This document shows, piece after piece, positions 33,512-43,764 of a stretch of DNA of 64,000 nt. The notes under the pieces are model-generated. The model saw nothing but the letters and a program-made list of their open reading frames with translations. It was not told where the DNA came from and ran no database searches. Positions within the stretch are counted from its first letter, which is position 1, and each line of letters begins with the position of its first letter. Origin of the DNA: an uncultured Opitutaceae bacterium (GTDB lineage Bacteria > Verrucomicrobiota > Verrucomicrobiia > Opitutales > Opitutaceae); contig OX638348.1 of the NCBI GenBank assembly GCA_951813085.1, positions 3,171,627-3,235,626 on the forward strand, given 5' to 3'. The translations under genes were made by a program, and so were the position numbers.

Positions 33512-34846
33512 TTAGACTTCTGCCTCTTTATCTATCAACATAAATTTCAGCTCACCCGAGGAAACGACCTTGCCTGCAACGGAGCAGGTGGCTTCAGCGG
33601 TCCCAATTTTCCCACGCATGATCTTAGTGAGCTTGACGTCAATCTTCACCTGATCGCCAGGAACCACCTTGTTCCGGAACTTCACTTTGTCGATACTCAT
33701 GAAGACTGCTGTCATACCTTCATTCTTAGTTACACGAAGCATCAAGATCCCTGCTGCCTGCGCCATCGCCTCAATTTGAAGTACGCCGGGCATGATCGGT
33801 TGTCCTGGATAGTGCCCTTGAAAGTACTCTTCGTTGATCGTGCAATTCTTAATGGCAGTTAGCTCATTATCGCCGCGGAACTCTTGCACGCGATCCACCA
33901 TCAGCATCGGATAGCGATGGGGGAGCGTTTCCAGCACGCGTCTAATATCCAGCTCTGATTCTGACTCGATTATAAGAGTCTTCTTTTCCGGGGCCTTCTT
34001 TGCATGACCCTCCTCGAGCTCCACCATTCGTTCATGGAGCTTTTTCGTTAGCTCCGAATTGAGCGCATGGCCCGGTCTCACCGCGATGATATGGGCTTTG
34101 AGTGGCTTTCCCAGCAGAAAAATATCCCCTACTACATCCAAAATCTTGTGACGGACCAGTTCGTCTTCGAAGCGCAATGGCTCTTTGGAAAGTATCTTGT
34201 CACCCTTTAGAACGATCGCGTTCTCGAGGCTCCCTCCTTTAATATTCCCAACCTTTATGAGCTCTTCGATGTCCTCGAATACCGTGAACGTACGAGCAGC
34301 GGCAACTTGCGTGGAATAAACTTCCGGATCGATGTCCAACGACAGGTGCTGCGTATGGATTCCACGGTCATCCGCGGAAGTGCACGTAACCTTAAACCCA
34401 TCGTAGGGTAGCGCGATCAGGGAGGAATTTCCTTTAGAAACCGATATCGGCTTATCCAGCTCGAAATACGCGCGGTCTGCCTCCTGCTCCACCGACTCCC
34501 CTTCCAAGATCATATTCACATACGCTCTGGCAGACCCATCCATTATTGGGGGCTCATTGGCATCCATCTCAATTTCAACATTGTCGATGCCCATACCATG
34601 CAGCGCTGACATGACATGCTCCACGGTATGCACTTTCGCGTGACCAGCATTGAGTGTGGTATTGCGTACAAGGTCGCCCACTTGCGAAACGTGAGGAGTG
34701 AACTCCGGCTTTTCGTGGAGGTCGATTCGCCGGATCACAACACCATGATTTACAGGTGCCGGCTTCAAGGTAAGTTTCGAATTGTCACCCGTATGCAGTG
34801 CGGGTCCATTGATCGTAACTTCTCTCAGAAGGGAGCGTTGCTTCAT
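33512..34846 (-). CDS. Bifunctional LpxC-FabZ (UDP-3-O-acyl-GlcNAc deacetylase and 3-hydroxyacyl-ACP dehydratase)
   Basis: 444 residues with two domains. LpxC (about 1-290) has the zinc ligand His77 in [12 protein letters not shown] and the HKILDVVGD block. FabZ (about 300-444) has the [13 protein letters not shown] start and [20 protein letters not shown]. The deacetylase commits UDP-3-O-acyl-GlcNAc to lipid A, and FabZ dehydrates 3-hydroxyacyl-ACP, so one polypeptide controls the branch between membrane phospholipid and lipid A. The fusion is known in Bacteroidetes and some Verrucomicrobia. It is followed by lpxA. Confidence 0.93.
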   Translation of the reverse strand: MKQRSLLREVTINGPALHTGDNSKLTLKPAPVNHGVVIRRIDLHEKPEFTPHVSQVGDLVRNTTLNAGHAKVHTVEHVMSALHGMGIDNVEIEMDANEPPIMDGSARAYVNMILEGESVEQEADRAYFELDKPISVSKGNSSLIALPYDGFKVTCTSADDRGIHTQHLSLDIDPEVYSTQVAAARTFTVFEDIEELIKVGNIKGGSLENAIVLKGDKILSKEPLRFEDELVRHKILDVVGDIFLLGKPLKAHIIAVRPGHALNSELTKKLHERMVELEEGHAKKAPEKKTLIIESESELDIRRVLETLPHRYPMLMVDRVQEFRGDNELTAIKNCTINEEYFQGHYPGQPIMPGVLQIEAMAQAAGILMLRVTKNEGMTAVFMSIDKVKFRNKVVPGDQVKIDVKLTKIMRGKIGTAEATCSVAGKVVSSGELKFMLIDKEAEV

Positions 34847-34980
34847 GGGGAAGGCTTAGTGGCGCCAATCCAGTGAAATGACAAGCACGGAGATTTCTAG
34901 CAATTATGGGTGGCAAGCCGCCTATTGACAGGGAATCGATTCCTGTCTACTCCGAGCCCTTTCTTTCAATAAAATACATT

Positions 34981-35538
34981 ATGCCAATCGCATTAGACCT
35001 AAGAAAAGGGAATGTTATCAACTACAATGGCAACCCCTGCCTAATACTCGAATCCCATCACCGAACTCCCGGCAAAGGCCAACCCGTCGTCCAAACCAAG
35101 ATGCGAAATCTAAGCACGGGTCGTTCAGCGGATGTACGTTTTCAGTCCACCGAAAAGGTCGAGGTGTTAATGACTGAACGTAAGAACTTGGAATTCAGCT
35201 ATGAAGATCGAGGCGTCTATTCGTTCATGGACCTGGAAACCTATGATACGATAGAACTCCAACCCGAGATTCTCGAAGAGGCCGTGGACTTCCTTGTACC
35301 CAACACGGAATACGAAATTCTCTTCGTTGACGGAAATCCCGTCCAGCTAGTACTGCCCTCCACCGTCGAGCTAAAGGTAATCGAATCTCCCGAGGGCATT
35401 CGAGGCGACACCGCCAGCAATGTTCAAAAACCTGCCAAGCTCGAAACTAACCTCACCATTCAGGTACCGCTCTTCATCAAAGAGGGTGAAACTATCAAGG
35501 TGAATACGAGCGACAAGAGCTACTCGGGAAGAAGCTAG
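34981..35538 (+). CDS. efp: Elongation factor P
   Basis: I choose the ATG at 34981 (MPIALDLRKGNVINYNG), which gives 185 residues, normal for EF-P. The upstream in-frame extension lacks conservation. The KOW domain is followed by two OB-like domains. The modification loop reads TPGKGQ, with Lys32 at the tip where beta-lysylation or similar would occur. EF-P rescues ribosomes stalled on polyproline, which matters here because several encoded TonB-like and envelope proteins are Pro-rich. A hairpin terminator follows. Confidence 0.92.
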   Translation: MPIALDLRKGNVINYNGNPCLILESHHRTPGKGQPVVQTKMRNLSTGRSADVRFQSTEKVEVLMTERKNLEFSYEDRGVYSFMDLETYDTIELQPEILEEAVDFLVPNTEYEILFVDGNPVQLVLPSTVELKVIESPEGIRGDTASNVQKPAKLETNLTIQVPLFIKEGETIKVNTSDKSYSGRS

Positions 35539-35558
35539 CGGCATCAATAATTTAGGCC

Positions 35559-35593
35559 AAAAAGCGTCTCCAATTTCTGGAGGCGTTTTTTTA
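35559..35593 (+). terminator. Rho-independent terminator after efp
   Basis: AGCGTCTCC pairs with GGAGGCGT around a short loop, followed by a run of T (35586-35592). It lies 20 bases after the efp stop and probably also serves as the end for the opposite-strand phosphorylase gene. Confidence 0.8.
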
Positions 35594-35632
35594 TAGACCC
35601 CGTAGGCACTATGGGATTTAAAATTTCCCTCT

Positions 35633-36967
35633 TTACGCTACGCGCTCTACGATAAGAGGTGGTGGCGTTGGACGCTTTGGAGCTAGTCTGTAAGCTGCCT
35701 TGAAATACTCAAGGGCCTGCTCAAGCTTTGCCTCGTCATTGTAGTGAATCATCATGAGAGGCTCGCCTTGCTTCACTTGCGTACCAACTTTCTTAATTTC
35801 TGAAACCCCGACAGCAAAGTCGATCTTGCCGTCCGCGCCCGCTCCCAGCAAATGAACGCCTTTAGCGATTTGCGAAGCGTTGATCGTATGTACGTATCCA
35901 CGCTTTGGAGCCGGTAGCTTCCTGATATGCTGCGCGGTCGGGAACTTATCCGGTTCATCGATATAACTCGTGTCTCCGCCTTGCGCTGCGATGATTTCCT
36001 TAAGCTTGTTTAGAGCCGTTCCGTCTTCAATATGGCGCTGCACTGTTTGCTTCGCCGATAGTGTAGAACCTGCCACGCCAGCCAAGCGCACGATCTCCAT
36101 GCCGAGCTTCAGGACAAGCTCTTGCAGGTCTTCTGGACCCTCGCCCTTCAGAAGCTGAATCGCTTCTTTCAACTCGAGAGCGGTACCCACCGTATCGCCC
36201 AAAGGCTGATTCATATCAGTCACGAGCGCAACGCAGCGGCGTTTCATCGATCGACCAACGCGGGTCATTGAACGCGCAAGCTGCTTAGCCTGCTCCAGAT
36301 CGCGGATGAATGAGCCATTTCCCCATTTAACATCGATAACGAGGCCTTCCGCTCCTTCCGCCAGCTTCTTTGAAAGCACGCTTCCCGTAATCAGAGGAAG
36401 ACTTGGAATGGTCGCCGTTTTCTTGCGCAACTGATAAAGCTTCGCGTCTGCCGGAGCAAGCTCTTCGCTCTGGCGAACCATGGCCCCTCCGATGCGTTCA
36501 AGCTGTTCAATGAAGGGTTCGATCTCCATGACGGGATTAAATCCAGGAACGGCGCTGAGCTTGTCCAAAGCGCTCACCGCGAAATCTTGGTCCACGCTGC
36601 CCATCATGGGTATGACGATACCGCTCGCAACCGCTAGAGGCACCAGCACGAGGGAAGTCTTGTCGCCTACTCCACCTGTAGAGTATTTGTCGATCTTAGG
36701 CTTCGCAATGTGCGAAAGATCGATCACTTCGCCAGAGAGCATCATCTCCTCGGTTAGAATCGCCGTTTCCTGAGCAGACATTCCTTGGAAGAAAATAGCC
36801 ATCGCCATGGCGGCCATTTGGTAATCAGGCATATCTCCGTCCAAAATGGAGTCTATCACGTACCTGATCTCGTCCTTCGTGAACTCTTGGCCATCTCGTT
36901 TCTTTTCGATAAGATAGGCGTAGCTCGGCTTGATGAATCTACGGGTGCTTAATGTTTTTCTGACCAT
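35633..36967 (-). CDS. Pyrimidine-nucleoside / thymidine phosphorylase
   Basis: 444 residues of the nucleoside phosphorylase II family. The signature KYSTGGVGDKTSLVLVPLAVASG is complete, and the N-terminal helical domain (AMAMAIFFQGMSAQETAIL) and C-terminal MIHYNDEAKLEQALEYFKAAY are present. It splits thymidine or uridine with phosphate to base and pentose-1-phosphate. Which substrates it prefers (DeoA or Pdp type) is not decided by sequence alone. It is monocistronic and converges with efp. Confidence 0.88.
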   Translation of the reverse strand: MVRKTLSTRRFIKPSYAYLIEKKRDGQEFTKDEIRYVIDSILDGDMPDYQMAAMAMAIFFQGMSAQETAILTEEMMLSGEVIDLSHIAKPKIDKYSTGGVGDKTSLVLVPLAVASGIVIPMMGSVDQDFAVSALDKLSAVPGFNPVMEIEPFIEQLERIGGAMVRQSEELAPADAKLYQLRKKTATIPSLPLITGSVLSKKLAEGAEGLVIDVKWGNGSFIRDLEQAKQLARSMTRVGRSMKRRCVALVTDMNQPLGDTVGTALELKEAIQLLKGEGPEDLQELVLKLGMEIVRLAGVAGSTLSAKQTVQRHIEDGTALNKLKEIIAAQGGDTSYIDEPDKFPTAQHIRKLPAPKRGYVHTINASQIAKGVHLLGAGADGKIDFAVGVSEIKKVGTQVKQGEPLMMIHYNDEAKLEQALEYFKAAYRLAPKRPTPPPLIVERVA

Positions 36968-37333
36968 TCTAAGTCGTGTAAATTATTCGTTAACAATATC
37001 AAGGTATTGAACGACAACAGTTTCCCTAAGTTTTGCTCAGGCATTCCAAGTCGCGCAACACGAATTCAAAATCAGCAAAGAGGACGTTAAAACGTTTCAC
37101 AAAGTGCGTTTCGCCTGAGCGCCCGCCAATTTTGAAGGCACTATTATGCCACACGTGTCAAGACCCTGAATGAGCTCTAATTAAAAGGGTTTTCACCCAT
37201 TGTTTTCTTGATTACTACTTAGTCTCAACACACCATTCGAACTCTGTCGCGTTCGAATCCCGTTTGGCTGCAAGCATATGATCCGATTCGGAGCTTGCTC
37301 GCAAGAAGCAACCTCATTTTATACCGCCTTCTT

Positions 37334-39094
37334 ATGCAGGATTGGTTCGACGTCGCTAAAAAGATAGAATCCATCGCAGCATCCGCTGCATCGGCCGCAG
37401 GCTTGGACACCACCCTGTTTAAAGCGGACGTGCGTCCCGCGGATCCGCGCTTTGGAGACGTTCAAATCAATGGAGCCCTGCCCTACGCAAAGCGTCAGGG
37501 CGTCAATCCAAGGGAAATCGCCCGATCGCTCGTAAAGGCTCTTGAGGCGGAACCCGACCTTAGCGGCATCGCAGAATTGAGCATCGCAGGACCCGGATTC
37601 ATAAACATAAGGTTCAGGCCTCAATTCTTCTTGGATTGGCTAAAAACCTTCTCTGACGAACAGGCTTTCCGCGCGTCCGCTTCTCTCCTGTACTCACAGG
37701 AACGCGTTGTCGTCGACTACGGATCCCCCAACACCGCCAAGCAAATGCACGTGGGGCATATCCGTTCTATCGTCATTGGGGAAGCGATTTGCCGCTTGCT
37801 CGAATATTGCGGCGCCCAGGTCACACGCGACAATCATATCGGCGACTGGGGAACGCCCTATGGAAAGCTATTCTACGCATACAAGCGTCACCTAGATGAA
37901 GATGCCCTGAAAGCAGATCCCTTGGGGGAACTTGAGCGTCTTTACAAGCTGGGGAGTCAGCTTGCCAGCGAGGATGATGCGGTCCTTGAGGAATGCCGTG
38001 AGGAACTCGTCAAGCTCCAGGCCGAGGACGCAGAGGCAATGGCTCTTTGGAAGAATGTTAATGAACTGAGCATTAATGGTTTAAAGGAGATATACGATCA
38101 GCTAGGAGTCACATTTGATCACTACCTTGGAGAGTCGTTCTATCGAGATCGCGTCAATCAGGTATACGAGGAGCTTGCGAAAACCGGGCTTGCCGAGGAA
38201 AGCAAAGGAGCGCTGGTCGTCTTCCACCCTGAGCACAAGCGCTATGCCAAGCAGCCATTCATCATTCGAAAGTCTGATGGAGCGAGCAACTACGCCACTA
38301 CTGACCTCGCAACGATGCTCTATCGCTTGGAGCACTTCAAGGCGACGCGAATCATAATCGTTACGGATGATCGACAAAAGGATCACTTCGAGCAGCTAGA
38401 CTTGACGACCCAGAAATGGTTCGATCGATCCGATCGGAAACGGCCCGCGTTCAACCATGTAATGTTTGGCAAGATTACTGGAGACGACGGCAAGCCCATC
38501 AAGTCCCGCTCCGGCGACCCCATTCGCCTCAAGGACCTGGCCGCGGAAGCGATCGAGCGCGCCTATGCCGTCGTTAAAGAAAAGAACCCCGATCTCGATG
38601 AGGACGAGCTGGCCAAGATCGCCCAGACCGTAGGCATCAGCGCGATCAAGTACGCGGACCTTTCCCCCAATCGCACCAGCGACTACGTGTTCTCTTGGGA
38701 AAAGCTGCTCTCGTTCGAGGGAAATACGGCACCCTACCTTCTATACGCAGCCGCTCGGATCCAGAGCATCTTTAGGAAGCTCGATCCTGAGGATGCCCGA
38801 AATCCTGCCTCCCGAGCATCCGTTTTCGAAACCGAGGAAGAGGTGGCTCTGGCTCGAAAGATCATGGAATTCGTGGGGGCGCTGCAGACCACCATCGAAA
38901 CGCTTCGGCCGCATATGCTCTGCAATTACTTGCACGAGCTGGCCGGCGCCTTCAGCGGTTTCTATAGCGCGAACAAAGTAATCGTCGAGGACGACGGCGA
39001 GAAGGCAAGAAGACTGATTCTATGCGAACGGACGCTCCTAGCCCTCAAAGTGGGGCTTTCTTTGCTTGGAATCGAGACCTTGGAACGCATGTAG
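37334..39094 (+). CDS. argS: Arginyl-tRNA synthetase
   Basis: I start at the ATG 37334 (MQDWFDVAKKIES), giving 586 residues. Class I features: HVGH at about 139-142 (the HIGH box) and KSRSGDPIRL in place of KMSKS. The additional N-terminal ArgRS domain (to about 105) and the C-terminal anticodon-binding domain (LHELAGAFSGFYSANKV, ALLALKVGLSLLGIE) are present. It charges tRNA-Arg with arginine. The region 36968-37333 holds its promoter but no other gene. Intact. Confidence 0.93.
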   Translation: MQDWFDVAKKIESIAASAASAAGLDTTLFKADVRPADPRFGDVQINGALPYAKRQGVNPREIARSLVKALEAEPDLSGIAELSIAGPGFINIRFRPQFFLDWLKTFSDEQAFRASASLLYSQERVVVDYGSPNTAKQMHVGHIRSIVIGEAICRLLEYCGAQVTRDNHIGDWGTPYGKLFYAYKRHLDEDALKADPLGELERLYKLGSQLASEDDAVLEECREELVKLQAEDAEAMALWKNVNELSINGLKEIYDQLGVTFDHYLGESFYRDRVNQVYEELAKTGLAEESKGALVVFHPEHKRYAKQPFIIRKSDGASNYATTDLATMLYRLEHFKATRIIIVTDDRQKDHFEQLDLTTQKWFDRSDRKRPAFNHVMFGKITGDDGKPIKSRSGDPIRLKDLAAEAIERAYAVVKEKNPDLDEDELAKIAQTVGISAIKYADLSPNRTSDYVFSWEKLLSFEGNTAPYLLYAAARIQSIFRKLDPEDARNPASRASVFETEEEVALARKIMEFVGALQTTIETLRPHMLCNYLHELAGAFSGFYSANKVIVEDDGEKARRLILCERTLLALKVGLSLLGIETLERM

Positions 39095-39277
39095 CGTTCT
39101 CGGCGATGATCGCTCGGATGCACCCTAAGGGACAATCGCTGGATTCTCTCTAAAAATTCCCAAATATCGGGATAATTCTCTAAACGATGGGCGGAGGCGT
39201 ACCGCCAGGCAGATTACAGGCCCCCAACCTTGACTTTTCCCTCAAGTCGAATGACTCATTACCCGTAGTTCCTATTG

Positions 39278-40072
39278 ATGCGCGAGTACTATATAAGGAA
39301 GGAAGGGGATGACGAGGCCAGCGGCCCATACAACCTCGACCAGATAACCTCTTTGATAGAAGCCGGTAAACTGGACAAAGAGGCCTATGTATACGACATC
39401 GACAAGGAAGAGTGGATTCCTATCGAAGAGTGCGCAGAATTGATGGAGGTCCTCTTCCCCGCGAAGAAAAAGCTCACCCTGCAAGTCGACTCCGAGGAAG
39501 ACGATGAAGAAGGTGACGACTCGGAGGGAAAGAAAGATTCCAAAGACGACGATGCGCCAGAGCCCAAGCAAGCCATCACAGTGTCAGCGATGCTTGCTCA
39601 AGCGGAAGGCCGTGAAGGCGATGATCCAAGCGGAAAGTCTCCTGTAGAAAAGCGGGCCCAAGCCGCCTATCTCGGGCTTCGATTCACCACGCTCTTCGTA
39701 TTGGGAAGCGCCGCCACGATGGTCTTCCTCGAATGGGATCTCGTTAGAACGGCGAATGCGTTGAAGATGGTCCAAAGCCCCTACATTCTCTTTGCCATAG
39801 CCGATCTCCTCCTAGGCATCGTTCTATTGCTGCAGGTGACCGAAATTTTCCCCCTCGTAAGGCTCAGGGCTGCCATCGGCTTGGGAGCGCTGACCATACT
39901 TTTCGTAACGAGCGGCGATCCCTGGCTCGCGCTGGCAAATGCAGTCCTTTCCATCAGCGTTTATTTTTGCACAGCCATACTCACGACCAAGAAGGTGCTC
40001 CCCTTTTGCATCACTGGCTGCCTTGGATTAGCCGCTTACATTACTCTCGTAATACTGCCAATATTCTCCTAA
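39278..40072 (+). CDS. GYF-domain membrane protein
   Basis: Starts at MREYYIRKEGDDEASGPYNLDQITSLIEAGKLD, a GYF_2 module (residues 1-60) that binds proline-rich peptides. An acidic disordered linker (65-110, rich in D/E/K) leads to five or six transmembrane helices in the C-terminal half. This domain order, cytoplasmic GYF followed by several helices, is common in Verrucomicrobia and Planctomycetes, of unknown function. A role in binding Pro-rich envelope proteins such as the nearby TonB-like ones is speculative. Confidence 0.75.
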   Translation: MREYYIRKEGDDEASGPYNLDQITSLIEAGKLDKEAYVYDIDKEEWIPIEECAELMEVLFPAKKKLTLQVDSEEDDEEGDDSEGKKDSKDDDAPEPKQAITVSAMLAQAEGREGDDPSGKSPVEKRAQAAYLGLRFTTLFVLGSAATMVFLEWDLVRTANALKMVQSPYILFAIADLLLGIVLLLQVTEIFPLVRLRAAIGLGALTILFVTSGDPWLALANAVLSISVYFCTAILTTKKVLPFCITGCLGLAAYITLVILPIFS

Positions 40073-40099
40073 AGAGGCGGTGCTAATTAATCGCGCCTC

Positions 40100-41594
40100 A
40101 TGGAATCCCGGATTCAGCAGCTTCTAAAACGGAAGGAACGCATTCGAAATCGAATGTGGAAGACTGCTATCACGGACGCGCGCCGCGGTGAGCGTTTCCT
40201 TTACGCAGTCCTGCGCGTCGCCACCATCACCTACCTCGGGCTCAAGGAAAACCGGCTCATGAATCGGGCCGCAGCCTTGAGCTTCAGCTCCTTGATCGGG
40301 CTAATTCCCATGACGGCGATAATGATCCTCGTATCGGGATTCGCCCTGGAGAAGACAGATCCCGATCTTGTCGTAGACAGCATTTACAAAGGCATCAGCT
40401 ACATTGCGCCTCAACTCGCCAACTTGGAGGAACTCGCAAGCGAAGACGCGCCCGAAGGGGAGGAAAGCCGGGCCCAGCTCAAGGTCTAATCTCCAAGAGT
40501 TCGTGGAAGCGAGCCAATCAGGAGCCGTTGGGGTCAGTGGAATCATCGTTCTTATCCTGATCGTCATACAGCTTTTCTCGTCTATCGAAGGCGCCCTCAA
40601 CGATATTTGGGGAGTCAAGCGAGGGCGTAGCTGGATCATGCGGGTGGGCATGTATTGGACGGTTATCACTCTTGGCACAGTTCTCGCCGGGGCCGGACTC
40701 GCTATTTTGGCAGCCCAGGCATTGAAATGGAACGACTTCGCTCAAACGCTTCCGGGCGGCATAGGCTTGGATGTCTTGATATCCTGGATATCGAAAATTG
40801 GAAGCTTTCTCATGCTCTCGACCGTGCTCGCCACGTTCTATCGCTTCATTCCGAATACACTGGTAAGCTGGCGCGCCAGCTTCCTCGGCGTAGTGTTCTC
40901 CTTGGCGCTCATAGTCGGAAACAACGCCTTCGCATTCGCGTTCTATTCCAATCGAGTCGATTTTGGCCGCAGCCTCTACGGATCGCTGGCGATCATCCCC
41001 GTTCTCATGCTGGGGATGTACGTCTTCTGGCTTGTCATTCTCCTCGGTGGCCGCCTCTCGTACGCCGTGCAAAACACGCATTTCAAGAGCGACAACATGG
41101 CGTGGGATCCACTGAATTTCGCCTCGAAGGAAAGCATATCCCTCCTGCCGTTTTCAGCGGTTTGTCGCCGTTTCAGATCCTGCGAACCCGCTCTCAGCGG
41201 AAAAGAACTCGCTGAAATGACCAGGCTCCCAGTGCAATACGTGAACGCAAGTCTTATAAGACTATGCGAATTGGGACTGGTCTCCTCGATACCTCCCGAG
41301 GCAGGAGAGCCTTTTCAAAATTACAAGTATCAGCCTGCTAGACCCTTGGACAAGATCGAGTTAGGTGAGTTCAAGGTTAGCTTCGAGAACCATGGCAATA
41401 TGCCCGACGAGGAGCTATTCGATAGTTACGATCCAATCGTCAAGCGCTTCCACGAATCGCTCTCTCAGGCTCGAAAGTCCGCATTGAGCGACTTGACCAT
41501 GGAAGACGTCATCGATCTTGCCGAGGCCTCTCGCAATGAGGCTGCTTCGGACGCTTCGCGCGCCGATAGCGACTCAAACACCTCGATCGCATAA
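40100..41594 (+). pseudogene. YihY/virulence-factor-BrkB-family membrane protein, frameshifted
   Basis: The first frame (MESRIQQLLKRKERIRNRMW... to GEESRAQLKV-stop at 40489) and the second (SNLQEFVEASQSGAVGVSGIIVLILIVIQLFSSIEGALNDIWGV..., to 41594) together make one YihY-type protein with five to six membrane helices and a C-terminal helical tail. The shift lies near 40480. YihY proteins are inner-membrane proteins of unknown role. No homopolymer is present at the junction, and both halves show good conservation, so a recent mutation or a sequence error are both possible. Confidence 0.8.
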
Positions 41595-41737
41595 GATAAG
41601 CGTTACGGCGACCGGTATAGATCGTCAGTCGAATGCTGAAATGGGAAAGACATTCTCGGTAGGAACATAACCGTTTTGCCCATTGACAGAGATAAGCCCA
41701 ATCCTAGCGTAGCCCTTCCTTTTAACGCAGTACACCA

Positions 41738-43417
41738 ATGATCTCTTGGCTCCAAAGCAACTTGCAGAAGCACTTTCGCTTCCTTTTCATTATTCTTCTG
41801 GTAGTCGTCATCGTCGCTTTCGTCTTTACGATCGGCGCCGCTCCCGGAATCGGCGACGGACGGCAGCAATACGAGAATTTGAAATTCTTCGATACGGAGC
41901 TTACGACTGAGACGCAGCGTCAGTCTTTTTTCAACGCCGCCTATTACAGCGCCCTGCTTGGCGGCGCTCCCATGAACCAGGACCAGCTGAATCAGTACGC
42001 ATTCAATCGGGCCGCGGCGCTCCACCTGGCAAACGAGCACAACATCCCATCGCCCAACTCCGAACAGCTGACCGAGCATATCAAGGAATTGGGAATGTTC
42101 ATGGGACCCGACCAGAATTTCAGCCCTGAAGCCTACGCTCGCTTTCGCGACGAAATCAGGGCCTCGGGACAGATTTCAGAAGGCGCCCTTTCCCAGATTA
42201 TGGCGGATGACTACCGCGTGAACAAAGTGTTCGAAGCGCTTTCCAGTCCCGGGTTCGTACTGGAATCGGAAGTGATCGAAGACCTCGCTCTAGACGAAAC
42301 CAAATGGTCCGTGAACGTCGCCGAATTCAACTTCAGCGATTTCGAACCGGACATCGACGACTCGACGGAGAAGCTCGAAGCCTTCTTCGCCAACAATAGC
42401 TTCCGGTACACATCCCCGGCACGACGCGTGATCGCCTTTGTAGAGTTCAAGGCCCTCGACCACATGGATGATGTCGAGCCCAGCGAGGATGACCTAAAGA
42501 ACTACCATGCGCAGCATGCGTCAAAGTACACCAAGACCGTTCCTGCTCCTCCTCCTGCTGAGGGCGAAGAAGAAGCTGAACCGGCGGAACCCACCATCGA
42601 GCCAGCCACATTTGAAGAATCGAAGGATCAAATCGCTTTCGACTACAAGCTAGAGGAAGCCCGCAAGCGCGGACAATCCCGAGCAGAAAACCTCGCTCTC
42701 GCTCTGGTCGAAGCCGACAATGCGGCAGGTCCAAGCAACTCGCTATCCATCGAGCGAATCGAAGCCTTGATCGAGCAACAAGGTTTGGAAACCAAGCGTA
42801 CGACTCCTTTCGCCCGCAATGAGCGCCCCTTGGGTCTCAATTGGAGCCCGAACTTGATTGCCCTCTCCTTCCAGCTCAGCGAGAGCCAGCTTTTCTCCCA
42901 GCCAGTCATCGAAGGTGATTCCACATACGTGCTATTTCTCGAAAACGAAAATCCGGAATTCGTTCCGTCATTCAAAACGGTAGAGCCACGTGTAAAGGAA
43001 GACTACGCCCAGGAAGAGGCCCGTCGACTCCGCACGGTCTATGCAGACGAACTCGCAGCGGCAATGCGTGAAACGGATTCGGAATCCTTCAAGAGCGTTG
43101 CGGAATCGAAACAAATGACCGTGAAGTCGTTCTCGGATTTCAAGAGACGCGATACCGTGGAAGGTTTGGATGCTAGCTTGATCTTCTCTCTATCCAGCCT
43201 CGAAGCCGGGGATGTTTCAGACCCCTCCATTCGTGAAGAAAACGGATTCATCGTGCAAGTCGTGACGAAAGAGGTTCCTGAAATCTCGACCGACAACGAA
43301 GAATACGAAGCGCGCTTGAACGCATTGAAGCTGAATTACGAGCGGTATGCCGTTTCCCAGTACATCAGCAAATTGACGAATGATGAGCTCCTTCGCTCGG
43401 GATTAGCGGCGAACTAG
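41738..43417 (+). CDS. PpiD/SurA-N-type periplasmic folding factor
   Basis: 559 residues anchored by one N-terminal transmembrane helix (about 12-32: HFRFLFIILLVVVIVAFVFTIGA), with a SurA_N-like helical domain and a long acidic periplasmic part. A Pro/Glu-rich loop (about 266-285, VPAPPPAEGEEEAEPAEP) interrupts it. I cannot see a clear parvulin active site, so peptidyl-prolyl isomerase activity is uncertain. PpiD-like proteins assist folding of outer-membrane proteins leaving SecYEG. The gene starts within a well-spaced region after the yihY-like gene. Confidence 0.7.
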   Translation: MISWLQSNLQKHFRFLFIILLVVVIVAFVFTIGAAPGIGDGRQQYENLKFFDTELTTETQRQSFFNAAYYSALLGGAPMNQDQLNQYAFNRAAALHLANEHNIPSPNSEQLTEHIKELGMFMGPDQNFSPEAYARFRDEIRASGQISEGALSQIMADDYRVNKVFEALSSPGFVLESEVIEDLALDETKWSVNVAEFNFSDFEPDIDDSTEKLEAFFANNSFRYTSPARRVIAFVEFKALDHMDDVEPSEDDLKNYHAQHASKYTKTVPAPPPAEGEEEAEPAEPTIEPATFEESKDQIAFDYKLEEARKRGQSRAENLALALVEADNAAGPSNSLSIERIEALIEQQGLETKRTTPFARNERPLGLNWSPNLIALSFQLSESQLFSQPVIEGDSTYVLFLENENPEFVPSFKTVEPRVKEDYAQEEARRLRTVYADELAAAMRETDSESFKSVAESKQMTVKSFSDFKRRDTVEGLDASLIFSLSSLEAGDVSDPSIREENGFIVQVVTKEVPEISTDNEEYEARLNALKLNYERYAVSQYISKLTNDELLRSGLAAN

Positions 43418-43435
43418 TCGAAAGCGCCATCCAAT

Positions 43436-43684
43436 ATGCCCTTGCAGCGATTCAGGCCCACCTCTGGCAGTTGCAAGCTTTGCAAAGGAAATCTCGAACT
43501 CTCCCTGAACGACTGCAAGACGTCACTTCGAAAATGTCCTAAGTGCGGACAAGAGATCGAAGCGCTCCCTAACCTATCTTCTCCCCCCGCGAAAGTGACA
43601 AAGAAGCCGAGCGTCTCTGACGCGAAGTCATCCGGCTTTCAAGTATACAAGCGCCTTGGCAAGGGAGAGTACGAAAAACAGTAG
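43436..43684 (+). CDS. Small zinc-ribbon protein
   Basis: 82 residues with two CxxC pairs (CKLC at about 13-16, CPKCGQ at about 34-39) and a C-terminal FQVYKRLGKGEYEKQ. A single zinc ribbon with a basic tail is typical of small FmdB-like or general zinc-binding proteins. It lies 18 bases after the PpiD-like gene on the same strand and so could be co-transcribed. Function unknown. Confidence 0.6.
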   Translation: MPLQRFRPTSGSCKLCKGNLELSLNDCKTSLRKCPKCGQEIEALPNLSSPPAKVTKKPSVSDAKSSGFQVYKRLGKGEYEKQ

Positions 43685-43764
43685 GGAGAACGCGCAACTA
43701 AAGAGCCCTTTCGCGTATATACATAGTTCGAGCATCCCGAAGCAGCGATACGCCAAACTTTCCA

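Noticed and set aside
37240-37275. GTTCGAATCCCG looks like a tRNA T-loop before argS
   Set aside because: No T-stem pairing and no acceptor or anticodon arms nearby, so not a tRNA or clear fragment.
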